From Strongylocentrotus droebachiensis (lineage: Eukaryota; Echinodermata; Echinoidea; Camarodonta; Strongylocentrotidae), in the NCBI GenBank assembly GCA_035222895.1, contig JAVYIG010005357.1, positions 17,501 through 81,500 of the forward strand: a stretch of DNA of 64,000 nucleotides, given 5' to 3'. The notes beneath the pieces are model-generated. The model did not search any database. It was not told where the DNA came from and saw nothing but the letters and a program-made list of their open reading frames with translations. This document shows, in pieces, positions 12,636-26,000 of this stretch. The position numbers and the translations under genes were made by a program. Each line of letters starts with the position of its first letter. The first letter of the stretch is position 1.

Positions 12636-13092
12636 TTAAAGTGACTTGGTAACATTGCCTCAGATTCTGAAACAAAATCCTGGAGTTAGCTCATGCTGCA
12701 ATTTTATAAATCTTTAGGTCAGTCAGGAATCCCATGATTTTTACAAGCCAAATGCCTGTCTGATTATGCATTCAATATATTTGTTTAATTTTGTGTATTA
12801 TCTGTATAAAATTATATACACTTAAAATATTGTATCAAATTATCAAGATATTTATGATTGGAAATCAAAATTAAATTTTGCGTTTTCCTAACGGTTTTTA
12901 TAACACTACAGTCTATTGGGGAAAATCACTATGGTAAAACCGGTCAATCAAAGATTTTTACTTTTTTGAGGCACTTCATGATCATTTTGAAGCGCAATTT
13001 TGTTAGGGCTTCAATATTACACTATATCACAGACACTGATAACACGTAGGGCCATGCATCTCAGATTTAACATTGTTAAACGATGCCTTTAA
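12636..13092. mobile_element. TTAA-flanked MITE, copy 1
   Basis: Starts TTAAAGTGAC and ends GATGCCTTTAA. The interior is closely similar to 22635-23018 (TCAGATTCTGAAACAAAA, CACTACAGTCTATTGGGG, CAGACACTGATAACACGTAG). The inverted ends have decayed relative to copy 2. Confidence 0.75.
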
Positions 13093-15999
13093 AACTTGTG
13101 TGAGCACTGAGCAGTTCCTGAATGCAACTTTGAACCAGAAGCACTCTACTCGCAGATTGCTGCTGTAGTCATGTGACCAGATGGATGTCAAGGGGCCAAG
13201 GATGATGGGATATATTAGATTGTTTTACCAAATATATCACCTGATACAGATTAACAAACTTTAGGATAAATGTTTACTTATCATTTAGGTGCACACCAAT
13301 GAGTTGCAACCTATATTTTTCTTTATTTTTGACAGAGGAACACTAACCCAGAGATTTTTCAATTAATGCACTTCCCCAATCATCCTAAAGTTTTGCACAT
13401 ATTGCATTCAAATGATCTGCTGTTTTCCATTGTTTGTAGGATGCTGTATAAAAAAAATTGAGAGCCTTTGTTGTGCATGTTAAAGATGAATCGTTAGGAG
13501 TGTGACATCATAAAGCAACTAGTGCTGTGAGTTAGCTTGTAATTTCCTCTCCGTGCTCGGGGCCAGTTTATCCACGCGTGTACAAGGTTATGAAATTTAC
13601 CCAACTGAACAAAGCAGTATTTTAGCCCCAAGCCACAAGGTTCAGCCACGTATCTTTCATGTACTAAAACAAACAGACAATGGAAACCTGCGCGCATTCG
13701 CGCTCAGGTGCTCAGGGAAACATTGCACAAGCATCAGAACAAGTCAAGGACTTTCTCGAAAAAGTTGTTACTATAGTAACGGGATTGCACACGAAATCAT
13801 CGCGCTCGTGGGAAAGTCAGACCGCAATGATTGGCATTGGATCAAAGTTGTACAGTGTTTGGAAATGAATATTTAATGAAGTAGCATCAGAATTTAAATG
13901 TCATTTTAAGACTGATGACGGATATTTTTGTGAAATATCGACTTAAACAATTTATAATGCTGAAAAACAGTTTTTTTTTTTTTTTTTTTTTCATTTATCT
14001 GTGTGGTGGTGGTTTGTGTACACGGTCACAGCACTAAAAGCAACTATTTTTCTTTACTTAAAGTTTAATGTAGGCTTAATCACTAGTCTCTGAAATTTCA
14101 TTTTGTAATGATACAATCGACTATACACATAAAAAAAGGAAAAGTAAAAGTCTATTTTAGTTGATGGACATGTGAATTCTTTTCCCCCTCTTACTGTACA
14201 ATACATGTAAGTGATCAATTTGGTTGTCACAAATATATCTTTTTGAATATTGAACCGTGTACTTTCAACAAGATTGCTTGTGTTGCCCATATATTTAGTT
14301 AACCCTCTTTTTATTTGCACTTGTAATTACTTCTCCTTATATAGTTTGTGTACCGGGTATTCTGAATTTGTTTTGAAAATCATGATGTTAATAAATTAGC
14401 TTGCAAAAATGAGTCATCTAAAGTGTTTGGGAGCAGGAAATTGGTGAAGGTAGTGAAGGTGTTCTGATTTTCTTAACTGATATAATAAAGATATGACTTT
14501 AAATATAGGAAGGAGTTGGTTGGGAACTCTAAATTACTTTTAAATGTCACAGTGAAAGACGGATTAAAGCAATCGCAGGGTATGAAGGAAAAAGAGTTTT
14601 GCCTTTCAAGTTCTGAACGAAGCCTCAGGCTATTAAGGATGTGTGTTGAGTGCTTTTTGCATGAAATTATTGTGATGAAATAACTTGTCTGTCATGGTGG
14701 TTGCAGGACTGATGACAGAAAGTTTTCTTCTTGCCATCATAATTCCCGATAATAAAATAAACATACTTTCATACAGTGGAGGATGTATGGTAGTATCAAA
14801 ACTTGTCAACAGCTAAGAAGTCCTTGTTCAAAAACATGGAAAGTTAGGTACAGTGTATCTATAGTTAAAATCTCACAACACAAGTTCTATCCAAATTTGT
14901 AATGAACGACACTCAATTTGCCCATGATAAGCAACCAAATTGATATACAAAATAATACTACACAGCACTTACATTAATAGAAGGTATTCGAGATGGAAAA
15001 TACATTATCATGGCTAAGGAAATGGAAAATATGCTCTTTTTTTAAACTGATTATTCACAAAATAATATCCGTCATGACATAATATAGGCTCTTTGCATTC
15101 AGTTCATGCTTTACACATGTAATATACGTGCCGTTTTATGCAGTTATTCTATTTGTGGAAATTACTGACGCTTGGAAATATGTCAAGGTAGTCATTTTCT
15201 GCCCTCGTACATGTATCTGTGACTCACAAGCGCCGCACCTGACAAGCACATAGCACCGGGATCCCAAATAGCAATTAATCATACCCGTTCAAAATGTGTG
15301 GTTTAATGTTATGTGGATACCCCAAGGTTGTTTGCATGCTTTAGAAGACAGTGTTTACACATCATGTAAACAAATGCCACCTTGCATTAGATGTTAATGT
15401 TCTTGAGAGGATTTGTTTAATCTCTAACACTTTTTAATGGATTTCTACAAATCTAGTGGAACCATCTGGAAGATTGAAAGCAGTCCAGAATGTAGGCTCA
15501 TGAACGTGTACAAACTACAGAAAGAGATCATATTGAATTACAGGGAATAACAATTTCTTGAACTACATGTATATAATCAGATATTTTTTAGTATGCGTCT
15601 CTTTTTTTCTTTCATTATTCCAGAACTGTAATGTGGGGGTTACAGTTCCAGCTACGTGACTTGTATAAATTTTGCTCTCTGTAATGAAGTAAAGCGAAAT
15701 GGAATGAAGTGAATAGCTATCAACCAAAACACGATACACACCAAAATTAGGAACCATGACACATCATTGGAATACTGATCTGTTAAGCTTCAAGTGGTAG
15801 GCAAATGATGAATACAGTGATTATCATTATAATATATGTTACATCCCAACCTACATAGGCAGGATTTTATGATTTGTGACAAGAGGAGTCATTAATCTCA
15901 ATTAAATGAACTTATCGGAACAAGTGCCTGCAAATTGAAGGAGAAAAAAAATGCCTCTCAAACTTTTCTCAATGTGTAGTAATATACATGTATACCTAC
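13093..15999. other. no recognised gene; GC-elevated island at 13490-13870
   Basis: The island contains CpG-rich DNA, an unassigned 62-codon ORF (13680-13868) and the palindrome GTTACTATAGTAAC (13767-13780). The rest is AT-rich with a T homopolymer near 13971-13992. Confidence 0.5.
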
Positions 16000-16584
16000 T
16001 AAGGCTGCGACGGGTAGTCGAATGCTCGAGTACCCGCACGGTTGACAACTACTCGGGTACAATTTCTCGTACCCAAATATTCGGCCGCAAAAAAAAAAAA
16101 AAAAAAAATGTCCAGGCCCACGCTTACCCGTGCCAGGGAGAGCGGCGTCCGCTGGCATGGTACCGTCGGTAAAAATGTTTCCCAACTCAAGCACTGTCAA
16201 ACTCACCTTTCAGGAACTTGGACCAAATGTCCAGATTTCTGTTTGGACTTGGAGGAAAATGGATTATTCTGCCATCTTTGGTTTTTAAAACAGCATTGTT
16301 TACTGTTGTTATTCTTATTAAATCTGCGCCCTCAACTGCAACTCAAAGTAAAATTGCATGCGTTTTCAGCGAGGGATCTGAGAAACTGCCGAGTGGTATG
16401 GTAGTGGCAAAAAAATAAAAAAAATAAAAAAAATAAAAAAATCAAAAAAATCAAAAAAAAATCAAAAAAATTCAAAAAAATTCAAAAAAATTATAAAAAA
16501 ACATGGCGTCCGAATATTCGAGTATTGGCCTGTGAGCCTGGGAGTGTACTCGGGTACCTCATTACACTGTTGTGCACAGCCCTA
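16000..16584. mobile_element. hAT-type MITE with 8-bp target duplication
   Basis: ATACCTAC is found directly on both sides (15992-15999 and 16585-16592). The ends are TAAGGCTGCGACGG and, on the complementary strand, TAGGGCTGTGCACA, followed by GAGTACCC-type inverted motifs. The interior has an A-rich block at 16407-16500 built of AAAAAAT-like units. The 8-bp duplication is characteristic of hAT transposons. It is non-autonomous. Confidence 0.85.
16407..16500. repeat. (AAAAAAT)n-like low-complexity tract
   Basis: Imperfect repeats of A-runs broken by single T or TC inside the hAT-type element. Confidence 0.85.
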
Positions 16585-16841
16585 ATACCTACATAAATCA
16601 TAATTATTATAAGTATTACTATTAATACTTGTATATTGTCTACAAAGAGCCAGACAGATTTAAGTCACTTTAATATGTACAGTGTGTACCTACATGTACA
16701 TTTATATTTACTCAATTTTGGCTCACAGCCGATGTTGATTATATAAATTTTGTTTGTTGTCATTATGAATATGATCATTATAATCCTCTGCCCTGACATA
16801 CTAAAGTCTGTCTAGTTCTGTTAATAAGTACCACATACTAG

Positions 16842-16862
16842 AAGAAGAAGAAGAAGAAGAAG
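16842..16862. repeat. (GAA)n microsatellite
   Basis: About seven GAA units. Confidence 0.9.
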
Positions 16863-19189
16863 ATATGATTAAAAGGTAGCAAATATTTAAGATCATTGCA
16901 TCTTCCACCATACCCCCACCCCCCTCAAGGACCTCTCCACCCCTGTAAAATATGACACATAATCTGATAACCATTATTCAAGGTATTTACAAACAAATCC
17001 TTTGAATTGACAAAAACGTGTGCATTTTGCTCAGTGATGTGCACCTTACTAGAAAAACAAATAAAAACAAATACTTGACTAGAATTCGTTTAAACCTTGA
17101 AACAGAAGTAAATAAATATATGCAAACAGACCTGCATTTAATCATCTTGGTGTTGTCAGTAATTTGGAAGTGGTTTCATGGTTTACTGAAGACCATGAGC
17201 GGAAGGTTGCTGGTGTATTCAACCTCCTTTACTGACTGCACTCATTTTGTTTGCATTTGTATGAGTATTGTTTCATCTGTTTCATATTGTGAAAGTTCCT
17301 GTGCACTGTGCAGTATAGACACGATCAGTCATTAGATAAATTAATGAATGGTTTAATAGACATTGGTTATAGGATAAGCTTGCTTAATGAGCTTGGCGTG
17401 TAATAGATTGCGACATAGCCTTTTATGCCTAATTGGATCGGAGAGCACTAGATTTAAGAGTCTGTGTACAGAAAGCAACATTGAGTGGGTATTTGAGTTG
17501 TATGAGCCTGTTTCTATTCCTTTTGTAAGATAAATTGATAAAAGGAACTTGTTTTGAAGGTGTTCATCATGGAATTTCTACATAAGGACAGGTAAGATAG
17601 GGTCCAATTTCATCTAACTTCATAAACCTGTGTCACAATTAACATTCCATAACTACATATATCTGTATGGATAAGGTGAATATTTTCCCCATAAATCATG
17701 CAGGATAGTGTAATAACTAATAAGTAAGTTTTCCTTGTAGAAGACTCACGACTGATGTGTTATTGTTAATCTTATGTAAAACAGTGATATTTGTTAAACA
17801 ATTACATACTGTTACATACTGTACATTGTGATTAGCTGAAAGATGGAACTCTTACTTTTTCATTGTATCAATAACTTTAATAACAAACATGTGCTTATTG
17901 GTGCAGTAACCAGGGGACTTATGGCTTTAATTCCTTTCCAAGGAGTGAGACCATTGAAGATTCGTACTTGTGGCCCTGATTTTAAACTCAGGTACTTTTT
18001 GAACCAACATGTCAGTTTTCTCTTTGACTAAGATGATAGACTTGCAGTTAATTATTATTGTTACAACCTCATTTTTGACCTAATTATTCAGAATTAGACC
18101 GGATGAATAATCTGTTAAATATTTTTGAATTTTCAAGTTTATATGTCTGAGATGAATTTCCTCCTTATAAAAGTCCTTATATATATCGGAGCAAGGGCAA
18201 TTAGGTCAGTGGAGAAACATGTCTTCTTGGATACCGTATTATGGCTTATTTCATGGAAATTCTAATTCAATAATTTCATGGATCCCTTGACCTGATGTGT
18301 TAGTATGCATAAGGGATTACAATCTGTCTTCTTGGTGCCGTTGTGCAAGCAAACTGTATTTGAAAGGCCGACAAGATTCTGATGACAGGAGTTCAGATCT
18401 TCCGATACATGTTCACATCTAGTTTTTCTTGTGGAAGGAACTTTCTCCAATGCTTCCTACCTGATCTTAACAAGTACCTCTTACCTAACATGAAATTGGC
18501 TCACGAAACCTAAATTTTCAGCTGACGTAGAGGTAATCAGCTGACGTTGTTCAGGCAACTACCCCAGCTGACTAAAGCAAACTTGTTATTTGGTAGAATG
18601 AAACAGTCTGACCAGAAACAAATTTGATTTTTCTCGAAATGAATTTTGTTATTTTTACGTTTTAAGAATACAATACAAGGCTGAAATGATTAGAACTGAG
18701 TCTGGTATATGTCTGGCTGGACAAGGTGTATTTATCTGAAAATCATATTTTCATAAGTCCTCTTCAAATTATACTTGTGTTTGATATGAACTTTGTGGCT
18801 TTTTCTCAAAATAATGTTTTCAGTTAAATATTTTTACCATGCAAATGTGTGTTTTGTCTTGAGGATTATTGCATAAATATGTTGTTTCATTTTACATTGA
18901 AGAACAAGGAAAATTGTTGAGCCTATACAAGTCAATTAAAAATTTAAGTACCTACAAAAATGATTTGATTACTTAATCTGCTTATATTTCCTTATGATAT
19001 TGATATTTCTTCATGTATGAGATCATGTTTTAATGAGAGAAACAATGCTTGATTTGCTGACTTGATATGATCTATGTACGGAAGGAAGAAATGTGACTGA
19101 ACTTCCAACGGGGAATGGGGCCTGGGGTTAAGAGTTCAGGCTCTCCATCATAAACATGAATATTCATACCCTGTGGCACTGTAGGGAGT

Positions 19190-19720
19190 ATAGAGAACCA
19201 ATCAAGAAATGACTCAACCTAGAGACTGCTGAATATGCATGAAAAAGTGTGCTGCAGTGGTCCAATAGGAGCACAGGCACAGAGGGGAAGGGGCCTTATT
19301 GCAGTATGATGTGTACGGTGCAGTGGTGCACTGCTATTGCTGCCTCAGCTCAGAGCTGTAGTTATTGGGGGGTTCACAGTAGTCAGTCCGCTTGTTAATA
19401 CGCACTTCTACTATGCTTCGGTCTGACGGAGTAGGAAAGACACCCCAGCCAGCGCTACCGTGTTTGCTCTGATCGCACAGGAAGGATGACTGGACAGTGA
19501 GGTTGTCATGTCCAATACTCATCACCCATCTCTAATAGTTCTACAATAGAGCAGAGTTCAGCTCAACCCTACTGCCCTAGCCGGCAGCGCATTCAATTAT
19601 CCCCCCTCCTCACTACAACAGCCTTCGGTAACTGCCATCCGCGCTCTGGACTACCACTTTACACCTCTCGCTGTTTTGGTATTACGCCATTTCTACCTGG
19701 GATTCAATCTATTCGGCAGA
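19190..19720 (+). promoter_or_regulatory. GC-elevated promoter-like region
   Basis: Two CCAAT boxes (19198, 19262) and an AP-1 type TGACTCA (19210) precede about 450 bp of clearly higher GC with no homology-supported coding. It lies 10.6 kb upstream of the first NAPE-PLD exon and could be its distal 5' end. The evidence is compositional only. Confidence 0.25.
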
Positions 19721-21709
19721 TTGTTCATATCATAAATTCTTGCCTATAACCCAGCGTCGTTAGACATTTGATTCAGGGTTGTATGTGCGGATAGGGGCAC
19801 ATTTAGGAGGAGATTCAAAGGACTTTATACTCTCTAATGTTTTAGGATCTAGGGAATCAAGATGCTGCCAGTATCTCATCAGTTTTTCTACTGTGATGCG
19901 GATGTATACCACAGGTATGTCTTTGGTGTTACCATACTATCATCATATCTTCAGTTTATGCCGATAGGGATGTTCTCTCAAGTTCTATGACATTGTGGCA
20001 AATTTATTGCAGAAATTTCTTTTTTTGCCTGACATGCATGTAAAAGACATTGAAAATATGATAATTTATCATTTCAACCACATACTGTGTATGAGATTCT
20101 GTGGGCATCAAACATTGAGACCCTGAATTGGAAGCTTCTTTCCCAGATAGAAATATTTTGCAATATTATGATCCAGTAATTTACAAAGTACTGTGTGAAA
20201 TCTATGAATAGCTTTAGTCTTAGTTACTGAAACTTTTTTTTACTGTAGACAATCCTTTCCTGCACTCAGTAATAATGACTCCAGGCTCTCTGAAACTCTT
20301 CTTAAGCTTTAACCATATAAATAAGAATTGCTGAAGATGAAGTAAATGTATTTAATTCCACACTTAGATTGATTTCAATTCCAATCAAAGTTGATTACCA
20401 CTCATGTGCAAGGATGAAAATCGTTCAAATAAATTTAATTTGCGGCAGACATTGAAAAACATTAGTTGTTGTTTAAGGTGAATATTCTTAATATCCCTTT
20501 CTTTCTCAGTGAAACAAAAAGTATTTTAATGGGGGATAAATGTTAGAATGAAACATAGGATATTGTAGTATTGGTATTCTTGTTTTTCAAACTACACAGG
20601 AAGGTGTGCTAAAGTAATTTCATCCCCTCTGTTAATGTCCTGCAGAAGCAGAGGGGAAAAAAATCACACTCCTTGTCTTTCTAAGTACCGGTACCCATTT
20701 TCACAAGTGTATCGCATTCATTGTGAATGATGATGTATAGGCCTCCTGTATTGCTGTATTATTTAATCAGAAAGGTGAACAGGATGGGGAGGTGGGAGAA
20801 ATTGAGAGTATTTCTCAATTATTTCAATACCACTGCCTTTTCGGCAGGTGGGCGCTGCATTGATTGTTTATGTACACAGAACACATTTCCCTCTTCCTTA
20901 AAATTGAATACGATTGGCTGTTAATAGCAACACCCATTTAATGCTGTGAGTTCCAGTTCTGTATTTCAGACATGCTTCTTGACTAATTGCCATTCTGCTT
21001 GGCAAATCATCAGATTTTCTGCCTTTCTTGGCATCTTAATTGCCTGTTTCACCGTTCCTCTGAATGAATTGCAGGATATTTCTTGGGTGACATTGTCATT
21101 TGAATAATTATTTGCCCAGTATAGACCAGGGTTAATGTTTTCTCTTAGGATATTATAAAGTACATGTAGAAACAGCTGGTATCTGTACTGAGATTGAGGA
21201 GGCTTTAATAGAAACTCTTATGATTATTTGGAGCATGACAGGAAGTCAGGAAGCTAATTCATTTTCTATTTATTGTATTACATGTACTTTAATTAAGAGT
21301 GACTTTGACAAGGTTCAGCCGCTCTTTTCTCCCCTTGTATATTCAGTTGATATTCAAATTACCCCTTGCCTACCAAACCCCACAAAAGTCAGAGATGAAA
21401 CCATTTCTTCCATTTATGATTAACTAATATCTCTAGAGATTAAAAAAATACAGATATTATGGTGTTGGTGTGTAGCTTATTAGCTGATATTCCAGTAACC
21501 CATTCATTGTTTCTTGAGAAGCAATGACTAAACTTGCATCTCAAGCTCGAGCTTCATTCCAGCTAATGGGCATGCTCTTGTGGAGAGCACTGATACCTTC
21601 CTTAAACAGAATAGATCACCACTTGTCAGAGAAGAGTATGGATGCATCTTGATACTTGGATCCTATCATCAAATCTTTAACCCTGTGGGTTGGTTTCCAA
21701 GTGGAACGT

Positions 21710-22200
21710 AGGGTGCGTTTATCATGTCTTGCCACTAGATATGTACTTATCGAACCCCACTATACAAACGTGATTTGCAGGATGTCACGTTTATCGTCTC
21801 TTCACGATTCAAAATAAAGGCCTTGTCTCTGCGCAGCTGTTTTGCGCTGTTTGACCCGGGAAGCAGACAGTTTCTCGGAGGTCAACTAGATGGACGAGTA
21901 CACACACATGTTTGTACAACAACATGACACAACACATGGCGTGCTATCTCCGAACCGGAAATTAGCCTGGGAAGGTCCGATTGTATGTGGGGTTCAAAAC
22001 AGCTTTGCATTTATCATGTCTCAGAAACGTGAATCTGGCTGTATGTCACATTCAAAACACACTTTTTTCGGCGTTACAATATGCCCATAGCTAAAGACGT
22101 TTGATAAAGGCTTTGCGTTTATCACCTCAACAATATGCATGAAAGACGTTTGAAAAACCTGATTCTAGGCAAAAAAAATTGGTCAATAAACGCACCCCTA
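21710..22200. mobile_element. CpG-rich MITE with GGGTGCGTTTAT ends
   Basis: AGGGTGCGTTTATCATGTC at the left faces the complement of AATAAACGCACCCCTA at the right. The word GTTTATC recurs several times inside, in forms such as CACGTTTATCGTC and GCGTTTATCACC. No certain target duplication. A small foreign-looking, CpG-rich block in AT-rich DNA. Confidence 0.65.
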
Positions 22201-22411
22201 GAGGTAGAAAAGACTGACTGCCTCAGCTATCATGTACATGTAGGCCCTTCTCACAGGATATTGGTTATGTAATATCATTTACTAACCATTTCCTTTGGTG
22301 TCGGCCAGAAAAGCCATCGTTTGACCACTGATTTAAATTGAGATCTGCAGTATCATATCGGATGTCAGTGTTATATCTGAATAATGGATAAATCTTTTCT
22401 CCTTTGGGAAA

Positions 22412-22426
22412 GGGGGGGGGGGGGGG
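22412..22426. repeat. 15-G homopolymer
   Basis: G run adjacent to further G-rich sequence. Its length is prone to assembly error. Confidence 0.85.
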
Positions 22427-22634
22427 CGAGGGGGCTGGCCAATTTGTACACATTGTTTTTTGTAGGGACTATGAATTTCAATTTGATAGATGTTCAAAGT
22501 TTGAAGGTTTGTCATTGTCAGCAGATAGTCGTTTAGAATATAGATTTTGTAGAAAATGTGTCATTTACAAGTACTAGCCAGTGATATATGTTCTGATAAC
22601 CTGTTGATTACTGAATTCATTCATTGTCATAGGC

Positions 22635-23018
22635 TTAAAGGGATCCGGTAACTTTGTCTCAGATTCTGAAACAAAATTCTGGATTTAGCTCGTGATGCAA
22701 TGATAATTATAAACCTTTAGGTCAGTCAGGAACCCCATGACTTTTACAAGCCTGTCTGATTATCAAGATATTTATGATTGGAATTACAAATTTTGAAAAC
22801 CGTTCGCCTGACGGTTTTCATAACACTACAGTCTATTGGGGAAATCGAGTATGGTAAAACCGGTCACTCAAAGATTTTTACTTTTTTGAGGCACTTCGTC
22901 TTCTTGATCATTTTGAAGTGCAATTTTTTTAGGGCTTCAATATTACGCCATATCACAGACACTGATAACACGTAGGGCCGTGTATCTCAGATTTAACATT
23001 GTTAAACGATCCCTTTAA
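22635..23018. mobile_element. TTAA-flanked MITE, copy 2
   Basis: TTAAAGGGATC at the start and GATCCCTTTAA at the end are exact complements. TTAA at both ends suggests a TTAA target site, as in piggyBac- or Kolobok-type elements. It is shorter than copy 1 through internal deletions and has no transposase. Confidence 0.8.
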
Positions 23019-26000
23019 CACATGGACCACCCAGTTCCAGTAAACAATGGGTTACGAATAAGTGACTTCAATGCATTAAAGATACTTCCAATCCACATAC
23101 ATATGTAATGTAGACCATGTTTTTTTAAACATTTTATTAATCTTCTACTCAACAGTTTTTATCTTTGTGAATATGATGTGTGGCAGATTTTACATTCAAG
23201 CCTACCAGTAAACACAAAATAGAAACATTTCCTACGAAAAAAATCACAGAGGTTTTCAAAAATTTGTGAAAGGAAGAATTATGTTTACAGACATAACATC
23301 CAGTCTTGGAGATTATCATGGATAAAACAGAAATGTGGAAATTGATTTCTTCATATCTTTAACGGGTCAAGTTTGTGAGGCCACTTCCTTGTACCGATTT
23401 AGTAATTCAATTTGTTAGCCTTCAAAATTGAGTTGATTAGGCAAGACGAGAGCCGCTGTAAATGGGATTAACTTTTTTCCCCTGACATGCAATTTCAGAT
23501 AGCTTGATACATGGTCTTGCTACGTGCATTTTACTGTCGTACATGTGAATTTGTGGGATTTCGAGGTATGATTTATGCATGCTATATTAGCTGACTGGGG
23601 GTGCCAGAAGTACAGATCAATTTATATCTATTACTGAAAACCCATTCAACTCCTTTCAGGTTTTCACCTGATGTACTGTGCCATGCAGCAGCAGAAAAAA
23701 ATAAAAGAAAATGGGTTTTGAGCTGGATTTAGTATTTTATATTTTTTCATTTTATTAGTTTTTGGTGGAGGATCCATCAGACTATTACCTGATTCTAGTG
23801 AATTGAGTCTTATTTTATTTCAAAAGAACTTTGAACTCTGTAGATGATAAGCTTCTTTGGATGGTTTAACAAAAATGAATATTCTGTGAATCATCATGTC
23901 AAAACAAAAATTAAAATGTTGCATACCGGTATATAAATGTACATGTATGCAGATATGGGTCATAGTAATGCTTGTCAAATTTATGCATTAGGGCTGATGC
24001 CTTATATTTCAGTTCTCCTTTGTTTCCTAATCTCTTTTTTTTATCAGTTTCTAACTGTCTATGCTAAAAGAGACATCACTGGGAAATATTCATTATCTTA
24101 TCTTCTTGAAGTTGAATTGTATGATGGTGTTTAAAAAAAATTGGCAAAAATTAAAACCAGCCCTCTTTTGCACTTAGACTTCTGAATGAATAGAAATCTT
24201 TATACACCATCATTTAGTCTATTGTTTGGTATCAGTGCTTCAAAGGAAACACTACAGTTCAGTGACCATCCACAATTATGTCTAATCTATTTGCTATCTG
24301 TGTATTGTTTGATCATAATATGTGATTAGTAGTATCTTTCATTGTAGGCTACTCTGCCTATTTTATCTGAAAGTTGTTCCTAGATGTGGCCTTCATGATA
24401 GTGTTTCTGTTTGTATTTGTTTGATTACAAAATGACCAGATAATGCAAATTAAATTGGCCTCTCTTTTCCTCAATAAAACTATAACTTTTTTCTAGGAAT
24501 ATTGTCATATTTTATGGAAGTGATATCAAATGAGGCTTCACAAATTTATTCAAAAGGCTTTTATGGTTTATTATTAGTCACCCACATTTTACTGTCTGCA
24601 GTGCTGTTGGTTACTGGTATTTGTTTGTAAAAAAAGTACTTGTAGTTCAAGACAAATTCTTTTATTTCTTCCTTTATTTCTTCCTTCATTACTTCCTTCA
24701 TTACTTCCTTCGTTTCTTCCTTCATTTTTACTGGAGCTTTTACACAGAATGTGAGAGTTTAAATTTTAATCAACTGTTTTTCCTTTTTTAACTGTGCTTG
24801 TATTATCATTCACGGATGCAAGTATGCAGGTGATTGTTAGTATAATTTGATTTATTCATCGTTTGTTATGATGTGACACCTTTTTAACATGCATTTCGAG
24901 TACCCAAACAGGCAATTTTACATCAGACCCCTGTCTTGATGTTTACCATTAACATGCAATATCTTACAAGATCTAAATATAACGATTTCTCATGAAGCTG
25001 CACATCAGTGTTATTAATGTGACAGAAGTTTTAAAGTAAACTGCATGGCTGTAACTTGATTTTGACCTACATGTACACTGTGTATTGTACAAAATATCTA
25101 ACAGCAGACTTGGGTATTAACCCTTGTGCACGCTTTCAAGTATCAGTTTCTCCCCGTAATCCATCAAAACTCCACTTTCTATCAGAAATATGATACACGC
25201 ATGATAAAACTTCCGCTTGTTGTTTAGAGCTGGGACTCGTCGACACTATGACATCATCTGGCATCATTCTTCATTGATTTGATGAATTCTAGACAAGATA
25301 AGAGAAAGTTTGAATCAATTGCTTGATGTCATTTCTGGTGGTGAGTCACTGTTGTTGATTGACATTCCCTCTATCTGCTCCATCTCACATTTCTCTGTAG
25401 TTACACACTTGTAGACTTCCATTTTGCTCCTGATTTCTGTTGCTTATCTCTAACTCGATCCGATATGAGGTTCAGATGGAATAAATTATGAAATAACTGA
25501 AGCTACTGTTGAAGTTACTCGGTAAAAGAAATGGCAGCTATTTGCTGGATGCTGGAAACTCTTGTGTGTTAAATTACGCCCTTGCAAAATGATTTTAAGA
25601 TTGAAATGAAAAGTGAGAGGGAGATTTGTTTACGGTACATGAATTTTAAAGACTGTCCTTCGCAAAGATAGTGAAAGATTTACAAAGACATTAATAATAT
25701 CTCATATGAGGCTATAGATAATCCACTTATTTCTGATTTCATATATTTTCAATATATATGCAATTCCTAGATTTCCTACTGAAAATGTAAGACGAGTAAT
25801 TTGGTGAAAATAGTTACATGAGGCCTCTGTGATGTAGACTATCCTTGTATTCATTGGATGGCAGCATGGAGGACTTTCATCTCATTACCATAGCAACAGC
25901 ATCATTGATCCATGTGGCGTGCACCTTGATGACTCACTGAGGGTGCAGAGAGATCCCATCTAATGGTCAATGTGAAGTATGTTCATGCTAAATAGAATCA

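Larger units (their letters stand above)
16593..21709. other. no recognised gene apart from a promoter-like stretch
   Basis: AT-rich, with one GC-elevated stretch at 19190-19720 described separately. Short ORFs show no recognisable homology. Confidence 0.6.

Noticed and set aside
15958..16404. Several overlapping ORFs through an A-run in the hAT MITE
   Set aside because: They cross a long A homopolymer (poly-Lys or poly-Phe) and open in several frames on both strands, so none is credible.
19334..19525. 63-codon minus-strand ORF in the GC-elevated region
   Set aside because: Protein-like composition but no family and no splice context. It is probably chance in GC-richer DNA.
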